From NCBI GenBank assembly GCA_964036195.1, contig OZ038450.1, positions 5,396,701-5,460,700 on the forward strand: a stretch of 64,000 nucleotides of DNA, given 5' to 3'. The stretch's first letter is position 1. Every line of letters starts with the position of its first letter. Positions 31,301 to 43,300 of this stretch are shown in pieces. The position numbers and the translations under genes were made by a program. Source of the DNA: Sphaerolaimus hirsutus. Its lineage: Eukaryota > Nematoda > Chromadorea > Monhysterida > Sphaerolaimidae. The notes below the pieces were generated by a model. That model was not told the origin of the DNA. It worked only from the letters and a program-made list of their open reading frames with translations, and did not search any database.

Positions 31301-34300
31301 GCATTCGATGAATCAGACTAGCTAGATGTAAATAGTTTCCCTTTTTCTGTCTGGCTTATTTCCTTTAAAAATATTTATGTGCAACAGCTTTCCCTCCCAC
31401 CACGATACAATGGCAGGAAATATTCAAGGGCTATAATTACCTATTTTCCCTCCTCACTCGGTTGATAGAGGTAACTATTCATGTGATGGATCGTTCGAGT
31501 GTGGCCATCACAATCACAATAATAATCACAATATTCCCTTGAAATACCCCCTCGGAATACCTCAACCCTCGAAATACCCCCTCAAGATTAGCACTCTAAC
31601 CCCCCCCCCCCGCCTATTTCGATTCGAGGAACTACGGTATATGAATATAACGCCATCACATTTCTTTCATTAATCCCATTTTCACTTTTGCCAGGCCTCG
31701 TTTCGGCACGCGGCAAGGTCCGAATGCTGGAGTCCCGTCCAACCCTTTCGGAGGTCCCAGTCCCTTTGATGCTACAAATCCAAATTTCGCTAATCAATTG
31801 CAACAATATGGCAACGTGAGGAGACAGAGTGGATATGTGGAGGATGATGTTCGTTTTTTTAAATTAGATAAATTTTCACGACACAACGATTTTGAGCGCT
31901 GTGGTGATTATCGGCGGTTGAAAAAAGTATTAGGTATTCTATTTACAAAAACGACCAGTAAATTACAGCTCAGAGTTTGACCATTTTTCACACTGCAGAG
32001 CTGCCGACACTTTCGACACTAAATTACCGTTGAAATTTATAAAAAACTCTCGCATTTCAACATCAACTATACAAAATGAAATTTAAATGAAATTTGAAAA
32101 AAATTCCCAGTACCTTTTGGACAACATCACGCGCGACATACAAGAGGGCATTGTGGGCGCCAATGGATTTCGAGCAAACCACGCACTTATTGTCACCTGG
32201 GAAAGGATGGCTTATGGCGGCGCGCCAAAATCCGTTGATATCAGCCAATATGAACAGATAAGGCAGTGGGTGAGTAAAAAACTTTAATAACCTATGTGAA
32301 TCTGGATTATCTGACATAGACTAACGTATCTCCTCGAATTGAACCCCTTCGAGTAACCCCCCTACTCGAAATACCCTAGGTAAAAATGAGTGAGCTGCTG
32401 GTGAAAAATAACCTTCTCGAAATACCCCCCCCCTCACTTGATATTGTGTTGTTGATTTCGGTGACATGTGAATTGGGTGTTAATTGAAATCTTCCAAAAA
32501 CTTCAATCGATGTTCTGTATAAAGAACCGTGCTTATATTCCCAAAATACACCTAATTGCTTACGTAAAATGTATGTATTCAACGACCCGACCTATACTCA
32601 AAATTCGCTCAACCTGTAACCACCACAGCAAAACACCTATCAAGTGGTTCTGGCGTCAGACGAGATTAGATCATACGTCATATTCAACTATGGCACCCTC
32701 AATTGGACCGCGTCCAGTGAGGCTGGCGCCCTATACGGCCGTGGAGGGCGCCAGGCTGCAATTGTAGGATTCAATGGCGGCAATGGCACTGGCTTTACGG
32801 GCATGCCCTACAGCGGGGAGGGCGATTTGTACAAGTTAGCTGCCTATGCCAGCAGCGACGTGCCCGGCAGATGGATTTATAGGTGGGTTTTGGTAGTTAC
32901 ATCGGGTGTTTTCCTTCAATATACTATTTCAGTGGCGCTAGGAAATGGGTGGTGGAGAGGTCTTGCACCATTCAAAAATTGCCATGCACCATGTAATGAA
33001 CGCCAACAGTGCCAACACAGACTAGTTTTCTGCAGAAATTTCATAGAACTCAAATGCGTTTGAAGCTGATTTACCATATGTTTTCTAGTTTTTGAAATTT
33101 TGGTGGAAAACCAGTGAGAAATTTTTTAGCCTGTTCCAGTAGTCATCTAAATCCGCTGGTCATCCAAACCTGTTACTCATCTATTTCTACCCGATAGTCA
33201 TCCACACCCGCTAGTCATCTATACCCACTGCCATCTAAATGAGTAGTGGGTGGGGGATTAGTACAGCACTGGGGATAAGCTTGAAATGAAGGCAGTGTGG
33301 GCAGGAAATGCGGTGGCACACATAGAGGACATGCCGGCTGAAGGTTGTGGCTGGCAGGCACAGCAGAACATGTCAAGAACATGTCTGTAGTTGGCAGCCA
33401 GTTGGTTCAAAGATTGTGTTTGCTGCAATTGCTTCAATTTAAAAATGTGGTTATTTATGTTTGCAATTTATGTAATAATATGATTAAAATTCACCATTTG
33501 GGACAGTCTTGATGTGGCTGCATGTGCCACTGTTTGCTGCCAACGCTGTCTTCATCTAATCCCCTTTGTGTGCTAATCCCTCTGCCCGCTACTTATCTAC
33601 ACACACCACCACATTGATGACTAATGTGTAGAAATAGATGAGTAGTGGATCTAGATGTCTAGATGGTTTAGATGACTACTAGACCTATGCCATATTTTTG
33701 TGTTGTCGATTTTTGTTGGTAGGTTGGAAATATGCCATTCCACTATTTGGCTAGAGTTGGGAAAAACGTTTTTAAATGACCCTGTTTTAACAGTTTTAAT
33801 GAAATCTAACCCCCCAGAGTGGACGAGGAGATAACCCAGGGCGGCTGCAATAATCGCTCTCTCGGCAAGATGACAGTGTCGCCCACATACAGCACCATGT
33901 TGGGCGGGCAGGCGGTGAACATAAGCGGCCCCTGTATCAGGCCTGGTGATCAGGTTGTGGCTATTTTTGACCAGGGAGCTATCAATTGCGAGACTATAAA
34001 TACGGGAAGGGCCAGGTGTATTTTGCCTCCGTTTAGGTGAGATTTTCTGGATTTGAATTAAGTTGGTCTGTATAATAACGGTAAGTTTTTTGCATTCTTT
34101 GCAGCCATGCGCGGGAACTTTGAGTATTTAAAGTATTTAAATTATTTAAAGGCTTGGACCACATATGGGATAAACGGAATGAGGTAAACTATAAGTTAAC
34201 TACTGCTTACAGAGATCAAAAAATTTCATTCTGAATACCTAATTCAAATGTGTCCAAAACAGGTTCATCGGTTTACGAAGATCCTGCCGTAAATTGGTCT

Positions 34301-37300
34301 GTAGAGTCACGTTATTTATGTAGCCCTTTTTGTCAATTTCGCTATCTCATTCACCAAAATGTAAATCGTAAATTTTGATAATTCCATGAAATTAATTGTT
34401 ACTTACTGATTAATTAATTGAAGTTAATTAATCGTGTTACTTTTCTTTCTTTTTTAAAAGATACCTTAATGATGTATTTTATCGATATAAACTGTGTCCT
34501 ACTCAGGCGTGTTGGCATGGTGCCAATGAAATTCAGTCGTGATGGCGGGGAATCGTGGCCCTATATTGGCAATTTTTACGTGGTTCAACCAGATTTAGCA
34601 GACCCCAAAGTTCAATTGGTACGCGATGTCGTCACACCAGAAAACAATTTTGAGAATCCGTATGCTGATCAGCTAAAAATCAGATGGGCGCCATTGAATT
34701 TGACGGCTGATGCAAACGCCAGGATTGATATTGAAATCTTTGGGTATTTTTCCAATTTATTGAATTTGAAAATAAAACATTTCCTTTTCTTATGTTCAAA
34801 AGATATTTCGCACTTATACTACACATAAATAAATTCTAGAATAATTGCACAGGTACTGGGAAGATTTGGAAACAAATGAATTAGTAAGGGTTGGTGTGTT
34901 AGCGGAAGCCCAATCGAATTCAGGTATTATGATTGTTTTGATTATTCTACCTATTTACGTAGCCCATGCACCGACGCTTCACCTGCTTTTAGTCCAGTAA
35001 AATGCCAAGCAAAGTGTCAAAATTTCCTCCGAAAATTTTGACTGGTAGTTTCACATTTTATAAGACATTTTACAAAGACTTTTGTTTTGACACTTGCTTT
35101 GGTACCTTGTGGCAGTCACGAACCCCTTACAATAAAGTGTAAAATGTCAAGCTTGTCGCAATTTTCCATTTTTTTGCTTTTTTCGAGGTGTCAAAGTGAT
35201 ATTTATGTACAGTATAAGTACACTTAATGTACTTCTGATGCACGGAAAATTGTCGTGAGCCAAAATGTCGTACAAATCTGTCAAATGTGTCGCATGTTGT
35301 TAGAATTCAGTAAAAATATTCCTTTTCTTTTAATTGTCATTTTGCATGAGACATTACATGAGACTCTTTACATTTTACATGTGTCGACACTGCCCGCAGT
35401 ATCATCATTCAGACTAGTGTATAATCCGCGGACCGCACGCTATGCATTTTTCTGAAGGAAACACTCCATCATGATGTAATCGCTAATACAATGAAAATTA
35501 TTCCCGCAAAAAAAACACACTTTTCAGGATAAAACATTCGACGGTTATACGCGACTCCGCCTTTTTCTTTTTAAAATATTTTTCTTTTTGTGAAAGTGTG
35601 TACGTGAGTATCCTGCTCGCGCGTTATCGACTAAGACATAAGTAATTTTGGGCGCATACTTTGCGGTCCGCCGAGTATACTTCAATATTCCCTGAAATCC
35701 CATTTTTTCACGAAACCTCATTTCACGCCGACCTTTAATCAACCCTCAACCCAAAAATTCATTTCCCAGGTCTGTACGAATTCCGCCCGTCCACTTTGGT
35801 GCGCACCAGCACCAAGCTCGACCCCAACGCCGAGTACTGGCGCAGGTTTTCATTCGGTGTCATTCGAGTGTCGCATGTCGTGGACAACGTCGGGGGTAAC
35901 TTTGTCAGCGATGAGATCAATAGGGGAAAGTGAGTGGGGTTGGCGTTTTCGGGAGGGGGGGGGGGGTGGATTCTTTTTGTGATTTTTAAAAGTTTTATAA
36001 AGTTTTTGTTGTGGTCTTCAGCGTATTTATACCTACTTTGCAATGCTTTGCGTACCTTTATTGTTACTACCATATTTCGATGAATGAAACAGTTGTGAAA
36101 AATACCAAAAATCACTTTTTCAAACGTCAGTAAGTATTTTTTGTCTACTCAATGCTAGTTAGCGAGTACTTACGTAAAACAAAACGTAGAAGAGGGTACT
36201 TTTTCTTATGGAACATGTAAAAGAGAGTTTTTTTCTTCTGTCTTCTTTATTATAAAAACATTCCCACTTAGGTTACTTCTGTATATATTTTTATTAGTTG
36301 CTGGAGGTTTTACTTTAAAAACTACTTCGCAACCAATTTTATAATGCAATCCGAGAACCACTGTCGATACAAAACAGTGAAATCATATTTATTCCTCCGT
36401 AAATTGAATCAATCTGATTGAATTGAATTAAATTGAATCTGAAATACGTTTTCTGTACTCAGATACTTACAAAAGTAAAGGTATTTTGTTCAGCGATCGT
36501 TTATTTTGTACGAATCAACTTTATATAATCTCACAGCTTGGTAGTATTTACTTGATTTGTCCTTCACAGCAAAGTTTGCAAACGCCTGCAATTTAAATGC
36601 AACGCCTGCTGTATCCATTTATCCAAATGTCCAAATTTCACAATCTCACCACTTCGCGCAGCGTGTTCTACTCGAAACTGATGCCGCTCGCCTGGTACTT
36701 CCTCAAAGATTGGCAATATGAATATGGCGACAACTGGGCGCTGGACAAGTGCATCGAATGGTTCGATTACGACGGCAGGAGGAACAACTTTCACATGGAT
36801 TTGGAACCGTGCCCGTGTGTTTTGGACCAGGTTTGTGGTTTTTTTGGAGATCTATAATAGTGCAGAGTGCAGTGTCTCATTTCTGGAATGGTGAATCGGG
36901 TTGCCCGAGAGAATTGTCGGGCAAATCATTTAATTTGAGTTGTGACTCATTATATTTTCGTCCCGCTTTTCTGTTGATTGCTCTGTTGAAAGTTGATGTC
37001 CCATTTTTTCATTTAATTATACTCAGCGGACATTACACGTAGTATGGAAACCTACCATAACCCATCTGAATAATGAACCATAAATTATACAGTTTTTTCA
37101 TCGTAATATTTCGTTTTTTTTTCTGTGGAATAGTTAATTTTGAAATTTATCACAAGATTTTATTCAATCAATTAGGGTAGGATTCTGCACATAAACACCT
37201 TCCCGGTCAAGTAAGCCACCCATTTTTTTCTTTCACTTTGGAAGCTATATCTCGGGCTATGGTGGGGTTATAGAGCTGAAACTTTGTGAATATATACTTG

Positions 37301-40300
37301 TAACATCCCTCTACTCTGCATCAATGGGGGGAGGCATGGCGACCAACTACAGGGTGGGTCGCCATATATGCAACAATTTTTTGCCAGGTTTTCAGTGTCC
37401 CAAACAAGTACACCACCCACTTGATTAGCTACACTAAAGGGGCTGTATCTCCAGTTGTGGGGGTGGTAGAAAGCTAAAATTTTAGGGGTATCTTGGCAAC
37501 ACCCACCCCTACTATACGCCAGTGGGGCAGCTCTCGACGACCCAGTACAGTTTGTGCCGCACTGTATAAAGTTGTTGTTTTTTTTAAAGCGACCCAAGTG
37601 TCCCAAGTAAGTTCACCACCTAAAGGAATTAAAAAATTTTTTGAGAACATACCTTATATAAAAACTGGATCAGGTTTTCACCCTAGTTCTGCTAATTAAA
37701 ATTTTTTTCCTTTGTTTAGCCACCCCCATCATAAATGGCAGACCAAAAATTTCACTTTAAACCAATGTTTTGTTCCACACTTTAAAAGTTGGTTTACAAA
37801 GTTCAGTAGAGGAGGGTCCAAGGTTCAAAGTTACATAAACAACATGACCTCCAAAATCGCAACATAAGGAAAAATTTTTGGGGTGAATTCTATGATGTCA
37901 TAATGATGTCATTGCAGGAACAAAATTTTACAGACTTTTCACTTTTTCATTCAACCCAAATAAATTTACTTATGTCGCCATTTTGGAGGTCATGTTGTTT
38001 ACGTAACTTTGAACCTTAGACCCTCCTCTACTGAACTTTGTAAACCAAGTTTCAAAGTGTGGAACAAAAAAATTGGTTTAAAGTGAAATTTTTGGTCTGC
38101 CATTTATGATGGGGGTGGCTAAACAAAGGAACAAATTTTAATTAGCAGAACTAGGGTGAAAACCTGATTCAGTTTTTATATAAGGGTTGTTCTCAAAAAA
38201 ATTTCTTAATTCCTGTAGGTGGTGCACTTACTTGAGACACTTGGGTCGTTTTATAAAAAAACAACTTCTTTATACAGTGTGGCACAAACTGTAGTGGGTC
38301 GTCGGGAGCTGCCCCACTGGCGTATAGTAGGGGTGGGTGTTGCCCCTAAAATTTTAGCTTTCTACCACCCCCACAACTGGAGATACAGCCCATTTAGTGT
38401 AGCTAATCAAGTGGGTGGTGTACTTGTTTGGGACACTAAAAACCTGGCAAAAAATTGTTGCATATAGGGCGACCCACCCTGTAGTTGGTCGCCATGCCTC
38501 CCCCCATTGATGCAGAGTAGAGGGATGTTACAAGTATATATTCACAAAGTTTCAGCTCTATAACCCCACCATAGCCCAAGATATAGCTTCCGAAATGAAA
38601 TAAAAAAATGGGTGGCTTACTTGACCGGGAAGGTGTTTACTTTGCGGTCCGCCCAGTATACATTTAAATAAGTAATGTGGCAACACTTGGCCTTTTTGCA
38701 GGCGTTGTTGTGATACCTTAATTTCGTGGTGATAAATATGCACCCTAAATAAACCCTGAAAACACCATTCGATCTCCCAAACAATCGCTATCGACCAATA
38801 CTACAATCACCCACCTCACCTTCCCTTAACAACCACTCTCAATGACAACAACAATGACAATGACAACAATGACAACAACAACGACAACAACAATGACAGT
38901 GCCAATCCCACCGCCCACCCCGCAGGCGGTGATCGACATCGGCCGGTACATGCCCTACCCCGAGTGCAACATGTACTCCAACTCGGAGTGCCCCCACCAC
39001 AGGGGCGCCAAGCACTGCGTCATGAGCACCCAGAGCACGTGGATGGGGTCCCAGCAAGTTTGCTGCTATGGTTATCAGGGCTGGTTGATGATGTCCGATG
39101 ACTATGAGTTTTATAGCGATCAGTTGAATGCTTTTAGTCCCGGCACGCCGTTTAGGTGGGTGGAGTCGTTTTTTTATGTATTTTGAGTATTTATTTTTAT
39201 TGTAGTTTTCATGCGACACCCGAACATTGTGAAAGGCCGTACATGTAAATACATGCCGTGAAAAGCTATGCTTGGATGCGAATAGAATGTATTTATGCGT
39301 AATCCGGAAAAAAGTAATGCATACATTTATCTCGATGCTCGGCGAGATTGTCTCACTGCCTCTGCACCTAGGGCAAACGCACAAGAAACACCTCCCAGCA
39401 CAATGCCTTACCAACAAATTGAAAATGTTTCTTAGATGAGCAGTGTCAAACATCCATCATTCCCACCTCCAAGGTCGTCGATCCTGGGCGCGTACCCGTA
39501 CCGCGTGCCGCCCTTCGTGCCCAGTATGTCCAACTACTTCAACGACCTGATGCCCTACCAGCTGTGCTGCAAGTACGCCAAGCACTGCGAGTTCTACTTT
39601 TGGAGGCGCCAGTCTTCCGCGTGTCAGGATTATAGGCCGCCCGGCGCTGGTTGGTTGTTGTTTTTATGATGAATTTTGGGGATTCTTGAAGATGTAAATT
39701 TTTGAATTTTTGTTGATTTTTCGGCAGTTCAATTTTATATGATTGTGATAGTTTTCATCGTGTGTTTTCACAAAAACTCGAAAAAAATCTATTCTGGTTT
39801 CAATCGTTGGTTACAATTTTCAGGAATAATTGAATTGTGTAAAAGCCACTGACGGCACCATGATTTTGCGACGTTTGCAACATTAACCAGCAGAAAAATT
39901 GCCAGAACGATATTTTCGTCGTGATGTAATAAGTTCCGAACTCCAATAAAACAACGATAAACTACTGGCGCAGGGTTCGCGTACGGCGAGCCCCATTTCG
40001 TCACATTTGACGGAATCAGATACACGTTCAATGGGAAGGGTCACTTTGTACTCGCCATGGCTAACCACCCATGGCACAAACTCATGATACAGGTGCGTAT
40101 TGATGTGCTATTATACTGTTTGAAATAAATAGTAATATTGGGCTTGAATTGTTCACGATGTGAGGACACTTATTTGCACTTCAAGATCAAAGATAATATT
40201 CATTATACCTTCGTGTATAGTAAATACCGTATTTCCTCGAAATACCCGCCTAGAAATGCCCTCCTCCTCGAAATACACTCTCCCTCGATTAACCCGCCTC

Positions 40301-43300
40301 GTTTGCACTCTGAAAAAGTAAACCATCTGGGGGTATTTCGAGGAAATACGGTACTATAACCATTGAGTACAAGTTGATAAAATTACAAACTCGTTTTGAG
40401 CAGAAACTCGCACAAACGTCGAGTTTCATGACTTTTTTGCCACTTACAAATCTCACCAGTTAAACACACACACAACTTCATATCCTTACTCACGCATCGC
40501 GCGCCCTACCGCACCCTACATCCCAATTGAATTGAGGCGTCTAATTCTGAAAGTCGACAAGTCCACAAAATGTGATTTTGAGTAAATCGCATTTTAAGTT
40601 TCAAACCCAATTCCAGGCCCGAGGTGCGTGTCCAATTTGGCTCTCTCATGCTTTCCATTAAGTTCCATATGTTGACAATAAAGTGTCAAATTTTCAGCCC
40701 CTAATCTCAACGTATATGTGAAAAATGGGGTGTCCATAAAATTCCATTCGGTCAGAGCAAAACTGTTTTTGGGAGGGAAATGGACTTGTCGCCTTCTTGC
40801 AGGCAAGAACATTTTTGTTCCCGCCCGCGTTGCGCCTCCCTTATGGGAAATTTATGTACTTGTCGGCTTTTAGAAATCGGTGCCCATAGTGGACTTATCA
40901 CATTTCTTGCGTTTTTTTCACATAAAAAAGGATGCGCAGGATGGACTTGTCGACTTTTAGCCCAAAACTAAGTGGAGTTGTCGACTTCTTGCCCAAAGTT
41001 TTTGCATTTTTCCCCAAAAATGTCAAATTTGGCACTATGCCATATGGGCATGTGAGGTCAAAAAATTTATGGAAAATGATGAAAAATGTGCGGAAGTAGC
41101 CCCAGATGACGTTTCCGGGCCTAACTCGAAATTTTCATATTTTGGACTTGTCGACTTTTAGAATTGGACGCCTCAATTTGATGCGCAGGTGCGCATGGAG
41201 CAGCCGCCAGAGACTTTATGGGCGTTTATCCGAACGCAACTGTGATAACGGGCGTCGCCGTGCAAGAAAACGACTCTGATGTGGTGCAAGTTTTGGCCAG
41301 AAAACAGTTTAGAAGGTGGAGGTATAAAACAGACGTGTTGGTGGACGGCGTGAAGAGATTTTTTGATAGGCCCGCCTGGAAATACCAAGTTTTTACTGGT
41401 GAGTACGTTTTGAGAATGTTGAGGGTGATTTGTGATTAGCTGGTGCCAGTTCCACAAGTGGAGAAGTGAGAGGTAAAATAGCAAAAAGAAGTGAAATGGC
41501 ACGTAAATTGGCAAAAGCGAAGTAAAATGGCAAGTAAATTGGCAAAAGCGAAGTAAAAAAATTTAAAGAGTAATTCTCGTCGCTTTTGCCATTTCACTTC
41601 TCACTTCTCCACTTGCGGAACTGGCCCCTGGACAGACAGATCGCTATACAATGAATGATACCATATTTTGATGAATAAAGACACGTGAGAAAGTGCGCCG
41701 AATTCACCCAAAGAATGTGATAATGTGCAGCAATGTGATAAATATGATGGGAGAATTTTTTTCTCGTTCTTTTATTCAGATGGAAAATGGCAGATTTCAT
41801 CTTAAGGTGTAATGTCGCTAAAGCATATTCCAATGGGCAATTTTTTGTTTTTTTTGCAGGGCTCTCCCTGTATAACCCCGAGCGGAACATGAACCAGTCA
41901 GAAATTCACATCCAACTGAAATCTGGGGCCGGAGTGCGTATCACTGAGGCGTATGGCAGCTTGCAAGTGGAAGTTTTACTACCGCCTTCGTTTAATCGAA
42001 CTTATAGGGTGGGTCATTTTGCAGGATTTTGCAGCAGCCCATTAAGCGGGAATGAGAGCTCAGCGTCGATTCGACGTGAAATGATGACGTGAAATGTTTT
42101 CGTGAAATTAATTACACGAAAACATTTCACGTCATCATTTCACGTCGAATCGACGCTGAGCTCTAATTCCGGCCTTACAATGTGATACATTAATTTGTGT
42201 GCCAGAGAAACAAATCAAATGCCAATTCCGCAAGTGGACAAGTGACGAGACAAGTAAATTTAGAAATGAAACGCATATCATTCCTGGTCACTTGACGTAA
42301 AACATTGCTTACTACTTACCACTTTTCTTGTCACTTGTCTGCTTGCCAGATTTGCCCCAGACAAACTAAATCGCATTGAATAAAAAAAACAATTTTCAGA
42401 GCATGCGCTACGACGAAGATCTCGAACGCATGGTTCCAGTGCTCACATCCGCTGGCCGCGGCAACACATATTACCAAATTATGGGACTTTTGGGCGTATA
42501 CGACAACGACCCCTCAGGTGCCAGTCCCAGACCCTGTAAAATGCCCTGTAAAATGTCAAGTGTCATGCAAAGTGTCAAAAGTCATGAAAAATGCCCGGTA
42601 AAATGGCAAACGTATGTTTGCCATTTTACCGGGCATTTTTAATACATGTCTTTTGACACTTTGCATGATACTTGACATTTTACAGGGTCCGGGACTGCCT
42701 TCAGATGAGTTTGTCACGCTGGATAGCGGCACGCCAGTGATCCAGCCGCAGTCGAATAACATTGTTATGAACACTGAAAGTGAATTGAGGAGCCTGCATT
42801 TTAGATTTGGCAATGAGTGGATGGTGGATGGGTCGGATCCGAGAATTGGGCCCGGTGAGTTGACATGGGGGATTATTCGAGCTGGGGATGCTCTGGGGTT
42901 TGTTTTGAATTGATGTGTTTTTTTGGTGTGTTAAGATGTATGTATTTGTGCCATGTACACATCAAGTCATTTCCTAACTTTCTGTTTTGTTCCGATCTAG
43001 GTTTTCGAGTTAAGTACTGCAGGGTGTCTATTTTATCTAGGTAAATATATTTAGGTATCACGGTGTAAACGTAAATACGTTTTAACAACTATGGTGGACA
43101 AGTGACAAAAGGTGATAAGTTATAAATCAAGTGATTGTTTACTCATTCTGCACTTGATGTGAAGTACTTGTCACCTTTTTACATACCATTTTACTATCGA
43201 TGACCTTTTCAACACTTACCGCTTTTTCTTGTCACTCGCCCATTTGCGGAATTATTAAGCACATATGGAAATTCTCCCTGTTTTACCATCATCAAAATTT

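Noticed and set aside
38839..39453. 204-codon minus frame over the AMOP exon
   Set aside because: It is antisense to the conserved Cys-rich AMOP exon at 38926-39155 and to the ACAACA microsatellite.
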